In this document: piece by piece, positions 43,001-51,581 of the stretch
How the letters are laid out: every line of letters begins with the position of its first letter
Numbering within the stretch: the stretch's first letter is position 1
Made by a program: the position numbers and the translations under genes
Notes under the pieces: model-generated
What the model saw: only the letters and a program-made list of their open reading frames with translations
Told to the model about the DNA's origin: nothing
The model's database searches: none
Assembly (NCBI GenBank): GCA_944386015.1
Contig: CALWZK010000001.1
Location: forward strand, 62,001-126,000
Source: an uncultured Faecalibacterium sp.
Lineage (GTDB): Bacteria > Bacillota > Clostridia > Oscillospirales > Ruminococcaceae
Reading direction: 5' to 3'
Length of the DNA stretch: 64,000 bases

Positions 43001-44749
43001 GTGAAACTGATTTTGCGGTACATGAAGCGGTACACAGCCCGCATTGTCCAGTCCATGGGGATCAAGCTGCTGGGTGCCATGACCGAGCTGATGATCCCTT
43101 ATATATTGGAATATCTGATCGACGAGGTGGTCCCCCTGGGCCAGCTGAGCCAGGCGGTGCTGTGGGGCTGCCTGATGATTCTCACGGCGCTGGTCACCCG
43201 CCAGCTGAACATTGCAGCCAATCGGCTGGCGGTGGACAACGCCCACAACGTCTCCTATGACATCCGGCAGGATCTGTTCACCCGGACCGCCAACCTCTCG
43301 GGAACCCAGTTTGACCGCTTCGGCCTGCCCAGCCTCATCAGCCGGATGACCAGTGACAGCTACAACGTCCAGTCCTGCGTCCAGTCCCTGCAGACCATGT
43401 GCATCCGAATGCCCATCTTCCTGCTGGGGGGCATTGGGGTGACCATGGTGATGGACCCGGTGCTGTCGGGCATCCTCTGCGTCATTGTGCCGGTGCTGAT
43501 TGCGGTGATCCTCACCGTTTCACGGTACGGCATCCCCCTCTACCGCAAGGTGCAGGAAAAGCTGGACGATGTGGTGCGGATCATGCGGGAGGACATCACC
43601 GGCATCCGGGTGGTGAAGGCCCTGTCCAAGACCGAGTACGAAAAGGGCCGCTTCGGCGGTGCCAACGACGCCATGACCCGGGCCGACATCAAGGCCAGCA
43701 TCATCATGGCCATCCCCGGGCCCCTGATGCAGATGTGCCTCAACACCGGCCTGACCCTGGTGGTCTGGATCGGCGCTGCCCGGGTCAACAACGGCCAGAT
43801 TAAGCCGGGGGTGATCCTGGCCTTCCTGACCTATTTCAATATGGTGATGCAGGGGGTCATGGGGATTAACCGCATTTTCATGATGGTCAGCAAGGCCTCT
43901 GCCTCGGCCAACCGCATTGGCCAGGTGCTGGCCGCCCCGGTGGACCAGAAGGTGCTGCCCCTGGACCAGGCCAAACAGCCCTCCGGCGACGAATTCATCC
44001 GCTTTGAGCATGTCACCTTCAGCTACCACGAGGGCACCAAGGGTGCCCTGGCCGAGAGCGAGCGGGAACAGTGTCTCTATGACATCAGCTTTGCCCTCAA
44101 GAAAGGGGAGAGCCTGGGCATCATCGGCCCCACCGGCTGCGGCAAGACCACCATCATCAACCTGCTGATGCGGTTTTATGATGTGGAAAAGGGCGGCGTT
44201 TTTGTGGACGGCCGGGACGTGCGCACCTATCCCAAGGATGAACTGCGGCGGAAATTCGGCGTGGTGTTCCAGAACGACATGGTGTTCTTCAACACCCTGC
44301 GGGAGAACATCCGCTTTGGCCGGCCCCTGGATGATGCTGACCTGATGCGGGCGGTGGAGGACGCGGTGGCCGCCGAATATGTGGACTCCCTGGAGGAGGG
44401 CCTGGACTACCAGGCAGACATCAAGGGGGCCAACCTGTCGGGCGGCCAGAAGCAGCGCCTGCTGATCTCCCGGGCTCTGGCGGGCCGCCCCGAGATTCTG
44501 GTGCTGGACGATTCCTCTTCGGCCCTGGACTACAAGACCGACGCAGCCCTGCGCAAAGCCATTTTTGAGCACTACAAGGAATCCACCACCATCATGGTGG
44601 CCCAGCGGGTCAGCTCGATCCAGAACATGACCCATATCCTGGTGCTGGACAACGGCCGCTGCATCGGCTACGGCACCCATCAGCAGCTGCTGGAAACCTG
44701 TCCGGCATACCGTGAGATCTACCAGGCCCAGATGGGCGCTCTGGCTTGA
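43001..44749 (+). CDS. ABC exporter half-transporter, degenerate-site partner
   Basis: The 582-residue protein joins six membrane helices (about 1-310) to an ATPase domain. Walker A GPTGCGKTT and signature LSGGQ are normal. Walker B reads ILVLDDSSSALD with Asp in place of the catalytic Glu, and the H-loop reads MVAQRVSS with Gln in place of His. These are the marks of the degenerate subunit of heterodimeric exporters (BmrC, LmrC, TM287 type). The start is GTG with GGAGGGAGG upstream. It is paired with the next gene; the stop and the next start are 17 nt apart. The cargo is probably a drug, lipid or peptide. Confidence 0.92.
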   Translation: MKLILRYMKRYTARIVQSMGIKLLGAMTELMIPYILEYLIDEVVPLGQLSQAVLWGCLMILTALVTRQLNIAANRLAVDNAHNVSYDIRQDLFTRTANLSGTQFDRFGLPSLISRMTSDSYNVQSCVQSLQTMCIRMPIFLLGGIGVTMVMDPVLSGILCVIVPVLIAVILTVSRYGIPLYRKVQEKLDDVVRIMREDITGIRVVKALSKTEYEKGRFGGANDAMTRADIKASIIMAIPGPLMQMCLNTGLTLVVWIGAARVNNGQIKPGVILAFLTYFNMVMQGVMGINRIFMMVSKASASANRIGQVLAAPVDQKVLPLDQAKQPSGDEFIRFEHVTFSYHEGTKGALAESEREQCLYDISFALKKGESLGIIGPTGCGKTTIINLLMRFYDVEKGGVFVDGRDVRTYPKDELRRKFGVVFQNDMVFFNTLRENIRFGRPLDDADLMRAVEDAVAAEYVDSLEEGLDYQADIKGANLSGGQKQRLLISRALAGRPEILVLDDSSSALDYKTDAALRKAIFEHYKESTTIMVAQRVSSIQNMTHILVLDNGRCIGYGTHQQLLETCPAYREIYQAQMGALA

Positions 44750-44766
44750 GGAAAGGAGGAATTGCG

Positions 44767-46539
44767 ATGCCGTCGAGAGGACCCCGCGTCAAAGCGGAAA
44801 AACCCCGGGACGCCCGGGGCACCCTGATTCGCACCCTGCGGTATATGGTGAACTACCGGTTTCTGGTGCTGTTTCTTCTGGCCTGTACCTTTGCCAGCAA
44901 CATCGGCAACCTGCTGGGCCCCTCCTTTGCGGGCAAGGCCATCGGCGCCGCCGTCGGGCCGGGCCAGGTGGATTTTGCCACTGTGGCCCACTACGCCAAA
45001 TACATGCTGGCGGCCTATCTGATCAGCAACATCATGTCCTTCCTGGTCAACCAGGGGATGATGCTCACCGGCCGCCGTGTGGCCAACCAGATGCGGCGGG
45101 ACGTGTTCAACAAGCTGATGGTGCTGCCGGTGAGCTACTTTGACCGCAACCAGGCCGGCGATATCATCAGCCGTGTGTCCTATGACATCGACGTGGTGAC
45201 TACCAGCCTTTCCTCGGATCTGGTGCAGATCATGACCAGCATTGTGACGGTGGTGGGCTCTTTTTTGATGATGTGCATCATCTCCCCGCCCATGACGGTG
45301 ATCCTGTTTGTCACGGTGCCCCTGGCGGTCTGCTTCACCCGGTATATGGGCAAGCGGACCCGGCCCCTGTATTCCCGGCGCAGCGCCGCCTACGGCGAGA
45401 TGAACGGCTATGTGGAGGAGATGTTCTCGGGCCAGAAGACCATCCTGGCCTACGCCTACGAAAACGATGTCTGCGAGGAGTTCAGCGGCATCAACCACAA
45501 GGCCGCCGACGCCTACTGCGCCGCCGATACGGTGGGCATGACCACCGGCCCCACCGTCAACCTGATCAACAACCTGGGCCTGTCCCTGATTGGTCTGCTG
45601 GGGGCTGTGCTGTATATGTTCGGCCTCACCGGCATGGAGCAGATCTCGGCCTTTGTGCTCTACTCCCGGAAATTCAGCGGCCCCATCAATGAGATTGCCA
45701 ACATCATCAACGAGATCTATTCGGCCCTGGCGGCGGCCGAGCGGGTGTTCACCCTGCTGGATCAGCCCGAGGAACCCGCCGACCTCCCCGACGCCGAAGT
45801 GCTGTCGGATGTGAAGGGCAAGGTGGAGGCCGAGCACGTCAGCTTCGGCTATCTGCCGGGGCGGACCATCCTCCACGACCTCAGCCTCAGGGCCGAGCCG
45901 GGCCAGACGGTGGCCATTGTGGGCCACACCGGCGCCGGCAAAACCACCATCATCAATCTGCTGATGCGGTTTTACGATGTGGATTCCGGCGAGATCCGGG
46001 TGGACGACAAGGAGCTGCACCACCTGACCCGCAGCTCCCTGCGCCGGGCTTATGCCATGGTGCTGCAGGACACCTGGGTGTTCCAGGGCACCATCTTTGA
46101 CAACATCGCTTACGGCAAAGAGGGCGCCACCCGGGAGGAAGTGGTGGCAGCGGCCAAGGCGGCCCGGATTCACGAGTACATCATGCGGCTGCCCGACGGC
46201 TATGACACCGTCATCAGCGAGGACGGCGGCAACATCAGCAAGGGCCAGAAGCAGCTGCTGACCATCGCCCGGGCCATGCTCTACGACACCCAGATGCTGA
46301 TCCTGGACGAAGCCACCAGCAACGTGGACACCAACACCGAGCAGAAAGTCCAGAAAGCCATGCAGGAACTGATGCGGGGCAAGACCTCCTTTGTGATTGC
46401 CCACCGCCTGTCCACCATCCAGAACGCCGACAAGATCCTGGTGATGGAGCACGGAGACGTGATGGAGCAGGGAACCCACCAGGAGCTGATGGCCAAAAAG
46501 GGCCTCTACTACAAGCTGTACGCCTCCCAGTTTGAATGA
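44767..46539 (+). CDS. ABC exporter half-transporter, catalytic partner
   Basis: The 590-residue protein has six membrane helices and an ATPase domain with Walker A GHTGAGKTT, a normal Walker B (ILDEATSNVD) and H-loop (IAHRLST). Its signature reads NISKGQ in place of LSGGQ. With the upstream subunit this gives one working ATP site (this Walker B with the partner LSGGQ) and one degenerate site. AAAGGAGG lies 8-9 nt before the ATG at 44767. The pair forms a multidrug-type heterodimeric exporter. Confidence 0.93.
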   Translation: MPSRGPRVKAEKPRDARGTLIRTLRYMVNYRFLVLFLLACTFASNIGNLLGPSFAGKAIGAAVGPGQVDFATVAHYAKYMLAAYLISNIMSFLVNQGMMLTGRRVANQMRRDVFNKLMVLPVSYFDRNQAGDIISRVSYDIDVVTTSLSSDLVQIMTSIVTVVGSFLMMCIISPPMTVILFVTVPLAVCFTRYMGKRTRPLYSRRSAAYGEMNGYVEEMFSGQKTILAYAYENDVCEEFSGINHKAADAYCAADTVGMTTGPTVNLINNLGLSLIGLLGAVLYMFGLTGMEQISAFVLYSRKFSGPINEIANIINEIYSALAAAERVFTLLDQPEEPADLPDAEVLSDVKGKVEAEHVSFGYLPGRTILHDLSLRAEPGQTVAIVGHTGAGKTTIINLLMRFYDVDSGEIRVDDKELHHLTRSSLRRAYAMVLQDTWVFQGTIFDNIAYGKEGATREEVVAAAKAARIHEYIMRLPDGYDTVISEDGGNISKGQKQLLTIARAMLYDTQMLILDEATSNVDTNTEQKVQKAMQELMRGKTSFVIAHRLSTIQNADKILVMEHGDVMEQGTHQELMAKKGLYYKLYASQFE

Positions 46540-46551
46540 CAGCGCCAAAGG

Positions 46552-46574
46552 CCTGCCGGGCGCTTTCCGGCAGG
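46552..46574 (+). terminator. possible terminator after the ABC exporter
   Basis: CCTGCCGG / CCGGCAGG hairpin; no T-run follows, so termination is doubtful. Confidence 0.35.
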
Positions 46575-46619
46575 TAAGTGGGTGTGCCCCGGGATAGTAC
46601 CCCACCTGCATGTGCGTAC

Positions 46620-46647
46620 TTGTTTTCTGCCGGCAGCATGGTACAAT
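46620..46647 (+). promoter_or_regulatory. promoter of the flavin-reductase-like gene
   Basis: TTGTTT (46620-46625), 16-bp spacer ending in TGG, TACAAT (46642-46647). Confidence 0.65.
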
Positions 46648-46690
46648 CAAACCAGAGCAAATCCATCTCAGACCGGAAGGAGACAAAACC

Positions 46691-47260
46691 ATGATGAAAG
46701 ATTTTGGTGTAAAACCCTATTTGTTCCCCATGCCCACCTACATGATCGGCACATACAATGAGGACGATTCTGTGGATGTGATGATGATGGCCTGGGGCGG
46801 CATCTGCGCGGAAGACATGGTGGCCCTCAACCTGGAGGCCGAGCACAAGACGGTGGCCAACCTGGAGGCCCGAAAGGCCTTCACCCTGGCTGTCCCCGGC
46901 CTGGATACCCTGAAGGAGTCGGATTACCTGGGCATCGTCAGCGCCGGCAAGGTGGCAGACAAGTTTGCCAAGACCGGCCTCCACGCCGTCAGGAGCAGCC
47001 GGGTGGATGCACCGGTGATCCAGGAGTACCCCCTGACCCTGGAGTGCGAAGTGGTGGAAATGCAGAATCAGCCCTACGGCCTGCGGGTGCTGGGCAGGAT
47101 CGTGAATGTGATGGCCAACGAGAAGGTGCTGGACGCCGCCGGCAGGATTGACCCCGCCAAGCTCCAGGCCTTCGCCTTTGACCAGATGCAGAACGGCTAC
47201 TATGCCGTCGGCGAAAAGGTGGGCCAGGCCTGGCACAGCGGCGCCGGCCTGCTGAAGTAA
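46691..47260 (+). CDS. flavin-reductase-like FMN-binding split-barrel protein
   Basis: The 189-residue protein has the flavin reductase-like fold: MPTYMIGTYNEDDSVDVMMMAWGGICAED near the start, then KTVANLEARKAFTLAVP and a dimer-forming C-terminal half. Family members bind FMN and reduce flavins, or act as NADH:FMN or ferredoxin-linked oxidoreductases. No partner monooxygenase is nearby. AAGGAG lies about 8-10 nt before the ATG. It is monocistronic with its own promoter and terminator. Confidence 0.88.
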   Translation: MMKDFGVKPYLFPMPTYMIGTYNEDDSVDVMMMAWGGICAEDMVALNLEAEHKTVANLEARKAFTLAVPGLDTLKESDYLGIVSAGKVADKFAKTGLHAVRSSRVDAPVIQEYPLTLECEVVEMQNQPYGLRVLGRIVNVMANEKVLDAAGRIDPAKLQAFAFDQMQNGYYAVGEKVGQAWHSGAGLLK

Positions 47261-47279
47261 ACCGGATACCATGACTGTA

Positions 47280-47311
47280 CAGGAGCTCCCGGCGGGGGCT
47301 CCTGTTTTTTT
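47280..47311 (+). terminator. terminator after the flavin-reductase-like gene
   Basis: CAGGAGC.../...GCTCCTG hairpin followed by seven T. Confidence 0.9.
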
Positions 47312-47480
47312 GCGGGAAATGAACCAAACGTTTTCCCGCCCCCAATTTTGGATTGCGTTTTGGCATTCATTGATTTAAAGCTTCTGCGATAGAGCGAAGG
47401 AAACAAATTTGAAAGGCAGCGCAGGGAAAAGCTCCGCTGACAGGCAGCCGGATCTCCCGGAAAAAATCTTCAAAAACCTG
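47312..47480. other. gene-free stretch before tRNA-Ala
   Basis: I see no ORF, repeat or structured element in these 170 bp beyond AT-rich sequence upstream of the tRNA promoter. Confidence 0.5.
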
Positions 47481-47509
47481 TTGACATTCTCCCGGCCCTC
47501 TGCTATAAT
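47481..47509 (+). promoter_or_regulatory. consensus promoter of tRNA-Ala
   Basis: Perfect TTGACA (47481-47486), 17-bp spacer ending in TGC, and perfect TATAAT (47504-47509): the strongest promoter in the window. Confidence 0.9.
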
Positions 47510-47551
47510 GACTAGCGTCGCCGGTCAAGACTGCGGTACACAAGAGAATAT

Positions 47552-47627
<76 letters not shown>

Positions 47628-47634
47628 AATCAAA

Positions 47635-47669
47635 CGGCACCACTGCAATCAGGCAGCGGTGCTGTTTTT
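47635..47669 (+). terminator. terminator after tRNA-Ala
   Basis: GGCACCACTGC pairs with GCAGCGGTGCT, followed by TTTTTG. Confidence 0.85.
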
Positions 47670-47697
47670 GTTTTGCTGGTTGTTTTCGCATGAGAAA

Positions 47698-47731
47698 AGG
47701 CCGGGAACCCTTTGCGGGGTTCCCGGCCTTT
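47698..47731 (-). terminator. terminator after the molybdenum hydroxylase operon
   Basis: AAGGCCGGGAACCC / GGGTTCCCGGCCTT hairpin 5 nt after the minus-strand stop, with a TTTTC tail. Confidence 0.85.
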
Positions 47732-47736
47732 GTGCG

Positions 47737-50031
47737 TTATTTGTCCTGAATGGAAAGAGCGATCTGTTCCGGGGTGATGGGAATCTCCCGGTGCCATACG
47801 CCGGTGGCCCGGTAGATGGCGTGGGTCAGGGCCGGAGCAGGGGTGTTGATGACGATCTCACCGATGGACTTGGCGCCGAAGGGGCCGGTGGGCTCGTAGC
47901 TGTTCTCAAATTCCACCCGCAGGCGACCCATATCCAACCGGGTAGGGATCTTGTACTGCAGGAAGGAAGATTCGATGGGCTTGCCCCACTGGTCGTACTG
48001 GATATCCTCCATCAAAGTGTGGCCGATGCCCTGGACGATGCCGCCCTCGGTCTGGATCCGGGCCAGGGCAGGGTTGATGGCGATGCCGCAGTCCACCACC
48101 GCCATATAGTCCAGGATGGTGACGTGGCCGGTTTCCTTGTCCAGCTCGATCTCCACCATGCCAACCATGAAGGGCGGGGGAGAGACAGGGGAGGAACAGG
48201 ACACAGTGACCTCGGCAGCCTGGTTGTTGAAGACCTGGGATTTATAGCCGATCTCCTCCAGGGTCAGGGTCTGGCCGGTGGAAATCCGGCGCACCTGACG
48301 GCCCCCAAAGACAATCTCCTCGGTGCCGCAGCCCATCATCTCGGCGGCAATGGAGCAGATCTTTTCCTTCAGCTGGCTGCAGGCCTTCTCCACGGCTTTG
48401 CCGGTGATGTAGGTGGTGGAAGAGGCGTAGGAGCCCGAATCATAGGGAGAGGCGTCGGTGTCGGCGCCAAAGACTGCGATGTCATCCACGCTGCAATCCA
48501 TGCACTCGGCGGCCATCTGGGCCAGAATGGTGTCACAGCCGGTGCCCATGTCGGCGGCGCCGATGATCAGGTTGTAGGTGCCGTCCTCGCTGAGCTTGAG
48601 GGTGGCAGAGCCCACGTCCACATTGGAGATGCTGGAGCCCTGCATGGCCATGGCCACACCGGCGGCCCGGACCTTGCCGTTGCCCATATCCCGCACCGGG
48701 TACTTTTCGTCCCAGTGGAAGATCTGGCGGCAGTGCTCCATGCAGCGGTCCAGGGCGCAGGCGTTGGCGGTCTCGTTGTAGTAGGCGGGCATCTGCATCC
48801 CTTCCCGGACCATGTTCTTGTCCCGGATCACGGTGGGGTCAATGCCCAGCCGCTCGGCCAGCTCGTTGACGGTGGTCTCCACCGCAAAGATGCCCTGGGT
48901 GGCGCCGTACCCGCGGTAGGCGCCTGCCGCCTGCACATTGGTGTACACCACATCGTAGCTGAAGCGGTAGGCTTCCAGGTTGCCGGTGTAGAGGGGGATG
49001 GACTTGTGGCCCGACAGGCCCACCGTGGTGGGACCGTGCTCGCCGTAGGCGCCCGAGTTGGACAGGGTGTACAGGTCGATGCCCCGGATGCGGCCATCCT
49101 TGTCGGCGCCCAGACGCACGTGAATTTCCATCTCGTGGCGGGGGCTGCCGGCAATCTGGGATTCCTCCCGGGTGTAGATCAGCTTGGAGGGCCGGCCGGT
49201 CTTCAGGGTGACAAAGGCGGGGTACACCTCAGAGACCGAGGTCTGCTTGGCGCCGAAACCGCCGCCGATCCGGGGCTTTTCCACCCGGATGCGGCTCTTG
49301 GGGATTCCCAGTGCCCGGGAAAGAATCCGGCGGACGTGGAAAACGATCTGGGTGGAGGACACAATGTGGAGCCGCCCGTAGGCGTCCATCTCGGCATAGG
49401 TGCGGAAAGTCTCCATCATGGCCTGGTTGTAGGCCTTGGTGTGATAGGTCCGATCCAGCACAATGTCGCAGCTGTTCAGCACAGCCTCAATGTCTCCGTC
49501 GCTGTTGGTTTCACTGGCCACCAGGTTGCGGTGGTTGTCGCCGCCCACCGGGCAGGGGGGATACCAGTCTTCCTCGGGATGGACCAGGACCGGGTTGTCC
49601 TTGGCGGTGTGGGGGTCCAGCACGGCCTCCAGCACCTGGTATTTGACCTTGATCACCTTCATGGCCCGCAGGGCGGCCTTCTCGGTTTCAGCTGCGATGA
49701 TGGCCACCGCGTCCCCTGCAAAGCGGACGTGCCGGTCCAGGATCAGACGGTCATAGGGGGAGGGCTCGGGATAGGTCTGGCCCGCATTGGTATAGCGGTT
49801 CTGGGGCACATCCTTCCAGGTGTAGATGGCCACCACCCCGGGGATTTTCAGGGCGCCCGCCGTCTCGATTTCCTCCACCATGGCGTTGGCATGGGGGGAA
49901 CGGAGTATTTTCACCACCAGCGCGTCCCGGGGAGTAACGTCGTCGGTGTAAACCGGCTTGCCCAGCAGGAGCTGCATGGCGTCCTTTTTGCGGACGGGCT
50001 TGTTGATGGAATGGTATTCTTTATGCTCCAT
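47737..50031 (-). CDS. xanthine dehydrogenase-family molybdenum-binding subunit
   Basis: The 764-residue large subunit binds molybdopterin. It has LLGKPVYTDDV near the start, the cofactor loops GGGFGAKQ and AAGAYRGYG, and the end block PFGAKSIGE holding the candidate catalytic Glu. Length and motifs match the xdhA/pucD type that hydroxylates purines or other N-heterocycles. The exact substrate cannot be read. AAGGAG is 9 nt before the ATG at 50031, which overlaps the end of the 2Fe-2S subunit gene by 11 bp. Last gene of the FAD - FeS - Mo operon. Confidence 0.93.
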   Translation of the reverse strand: MEHKEYHSINKPVRKKDAMQLLLGKPVYTDDVTPRDALVVKILRSPHANAMVEEIETAGALKIPGVVAIYTWKDVPQNRYTNAGQTYPEPSPYDRLILDRHVRFAGDAVAIIAAETEKAALRAMKVIKVKYQVLEAVLDPHTAKDNPVLVHPEEDWYPPCPVGGDNHRNLVASETNSDGDIEAVLNSCDIVLDRTYHTKAYNQAMMETFRTYAEMDAYGRLHIVSSTQIVFHVRRILSRALGIPKSRIRVEKPRIGGGFGAKQTSVSEVYPAFVTLKTGRPSKLIYTREESQIAGSPRHEMEIHVRLGADKDGRIRGIDLYTLSNSGAYGEHGPTTVGLSGHKSIPLYTGNLEAYRFSYDVVYTNVQAAGAYRGYGATQGIFAVETTVNELAERLGIDPTVIRDKNMVREGMQMPAYYNETANACALDRCMEHCRQIFHWDEKYPVRDMGNGKVRAAGVAMAMQGSSISNVDVGSATLKLSEDGTYNLIIGAADMGTGCDTILAQMAAECMDCSVDDIAVFGADTDASPYDSGSYASSTTYITGKAVEKACSQLKEKICSIAAEMMGCGTEEIVFGGRQVRRISTGQTLTLEEIGYKSQVFNNQAAEVTVSCSSPVSPPPFMVGMVEIELDKETGHVTILDYMAVVDCGIAINPALARIQTEGGIVQGIGHTLMEDIQYDQWGKPIESSFLQYKIPTRLDMGRLRVEFENSYEPTGPFGAKSIGEIVINTPAPALTHAIYRATGVWHREIPITPEQIALSIQDK

Positions 50032-50500
50032 GGCGGCTGTCTCCTTTTTCCCTGCGGCTTTCCAGATAGCTGCGGATGCCCCGCAGCTGCCCCTCATAGC
50101 CGGAGCAGCGGCAGAGGTTGCCGGCCAGGAAGGACCGGATCTCGTCATCGGTGGGGTCGGGAATTTCCCGCAGCAGGGCGATGGTGTTCATCACGAACCC
50201 GGGGTTGCAGAAGCCGCACTGGTCGGCGCCCTGGTCGGCGATGAAGCCCACAAAATCGGCGGCTTCCTCCTGCAGGCCCTCCAGGGTCTGGACGCTGTGG
50301 CCTGCGGCCCGTGCGGCCAGCATGGAGCAGGAGAGGATGGGCTTGCCGTCCATCAGGACGGTGCACAGCCCGCAGTTGGCGGTGTCGCACCCCCGCTTGA
50401 CGCTCAGGCAGCCGTGATCCCGCAGAAAGTCGATCAGCAGGCAGTCGGGCTCAATCTGGCCGGTGACAGGCCGGCCGTTCAAAGTCAGTTTGATTTCCAT
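50021..50500 (-). CDS. xanthine dehydrogenase-family 2Fe-2S subunit
   Basis: The 159-residue subunit binds two [2Fe-2S] clusters. The plant-ferredoxin-type cluster uses C38, C43, C46 and C58 (KRGCDTANCGLCTVLM...), and the second uses C95, C98, C130 and C132 (QCGFCNPGF...NLCRCSGY). It passes electrons from the Mo centre to FAD. AGGAGG precedes the ATG. It sits between the FAD and Mo subunit genes with 3-nt and overlapping junctions. Confidence 0.95.
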   Translation of the reverse strand: MEIKLTLNGRPVTGQIEPDCLLIDFLRDHGCLSVKRGCDTANCGLCTVLMDGKPILSCSMLAARAAGHSVQTLEGLQEEAADFVGFIADQGADQCGFCNPGFVMNTIALLREIPDPTDDEIRSFLAGNLCRCSGYEGQLRGIRSYLESRREKGDSRHGA

Positions 50501-50503
50501 ACA

Positions 50504-51295
50504 TTACCTCCTGCCTTCCAGTTCCAGAGCTGCCCGCCGCACCAGGACGCTGACCAGATGGGTCCGGTAGGCGGCGCTGCCCCGGGCGTTGCTGCCGGTG
50601 GGAACCTGCCCGGCAGCCCAGTCGGCAAAAGCCCGTGCGCTGTCCTCGGTGATGCCGCCGGCCAGCAGGCCGGTGTCATCCCGCACCACCACGGCTTTGC
50701 CGGGGCGGGCGCCCACCACGGCGCGGTAAGCGCCGTCCACCTGAGAGAAGGCGCAGTTCAGCACCGGCAGATCGGTGCGCTGAATCCGCATGGCCTGGTA
50801 GGCGAAGGCTGCGGGGGCCTTGCGGATGATGACCCGCACCAGCAGGTCCTTGTCATAGGGCATGGCGGCAAAGGTCTCCAGAGGGACGATGCCCTCCTTG
50901 TACAGTTCCACCGAGGTGTCCATGGACAGCAGCAGGGTCAGCACGTCCGAAAAGCCGAACCGGCCCCAGACGCTGCCGCCCACCGTGGCCATGTTCCGGA
51001 ACTGAACCCCCACAATGTCCTGGACCGCCCGGGCGGCCATTCCGTTGGTGTAGGCGTTGAGGCCGGGATGCTGTTCGATCTGGCGCAGGGTCACCATGGC
51101 GCCGATGGAGAACTGATCCTCGGTCTCCTCGATGGTGTCCAGCCCCAGACGGCACAGGTCGATGGCGGTGCTGACATTGCCGTTTTCCATCTTCATCCAG
51201 AGCATGCCGCCCAGGATGCGGGCGCTGCGCTTCTGGTTGAGCTGGTAGGCCTCCTCCAGACTTTGGGCCTGGACATAGTTTTGAATGTTGATCAT
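50504..51295 (-). CDS. xanthine dehydrogenase-family FAD-binding subunit
   Basis: The 263-residue protein is the FAD subunit: an N-terminal half with ILGGMLWMKM and the flavin loop ATVGGSVWGRFGFSD, then a C-terminal CO-dehydrogenase-flavoprotein-like domain (RIQRTDLPVLNCAFS). It is slightly short for the family. AAAGGA lies 9 nt before the ATG at 51295. First gene of the operon; the promoter is about 110 nt upstream and a terminator hairpin lies between. Confidence 0.92.
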   Translation of the reverse strand: MINIQNYVQAQSLEEAYQLNQKRSARILGGMLWMKMENGNVSTAIDLCRLGLDTIEETEDQFSIGAMVTLRQIEQHPGLNAYTNGMAARAVQDIVGVQFRNMATVGGSVWGRFGFSDVLTLLLSMDTSVELYKEGIVPLETFAAMPYDKDLLVRVIIRKAPAAFAYQAMRIQRTDLPVLNCAFSQVDGAYRAVVGARPGKAVVVRDDTGLLAGGITEDSARAFADWAAGQVPTGSNARGSAAYRTHLVSVLVRRAALELEGRR

Positions 51296-51335
51296 GATGC
51301 AGTTTCCTTTATCATTGCCCGCTGGCAGCTGCCCG

Positions 51336-51366
51336 GAAAAAGCGGCCCAGACAGGCCGCTTTTTTC
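51336..51366 (-). promoter_or_regulatory. terminator hairpin in the molybdenum operon leader
   Basis: AGCGGCC (51341-51347) pairs with GGCCGCT (51354-51360), followed on the minus strand by TTTTTCC. It lies between the operon promoter and its first ATG, so it can act as an attenuator. A-rich sequence on the other side also gives a plus-strand tail. Confidence 0.65.
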
Positions 51367-51402
51367 GACAAAACAACTGCTTTTCAGATATCATACTCTT
51401 TT

Positions 51403-51447
51403 ATTATAGCAATACAGCTTGCTTTTGAAAAGGGAAATTGCTATAAT
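51403..51447. promoter_or_regulatory. interleaved divergent promoters of the Mo operon and modE-like gene
   Basis: Plus strand: TTGCTT (51419-51424), 17 bp, TATAAT (51442-51447). Minus strand: TTTTCA (51426-51431), 17 bp, TATAAT (51403-51408). Both have TGC before the -10, and the two -10 regions form a perfect 11-bp inverted repeat (ATTATAGCAAT / ATTGCTATAAT). The -35 boxes sit side by side, so one bound protein would affect both genes. Confidence 0.75.
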
Positions 51448-51472
51448 TTCGCTGTAGTTTTCAAACGACAAC

Positions 51473-51521
51473 GGCGGCGGGAAAGACCAGCCATGCATCT
51501 GAAAAAGTCCTGCCCGCCGCC
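51473..51521 (+). promoter_or_regulatory. structured leader of the modE-like gene
   Basis: GGCGGCGGG (51473-51481) pairs with CCCGCCGCC (51513-51521) around a 31-nt loop, and a second GCCCC/GGGGGT hairpin follows. It is a candidate cis-regulatory RNA; I cannot match it to a named riboswitch by eye. Confidence 0.4.
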
Positions 51522-51581
51522 CACAGCGGCAAGCCCCGGCCGGGGGTGCGGAAAGAGCTTGAAAGGGGAGGGAAAACCGGT

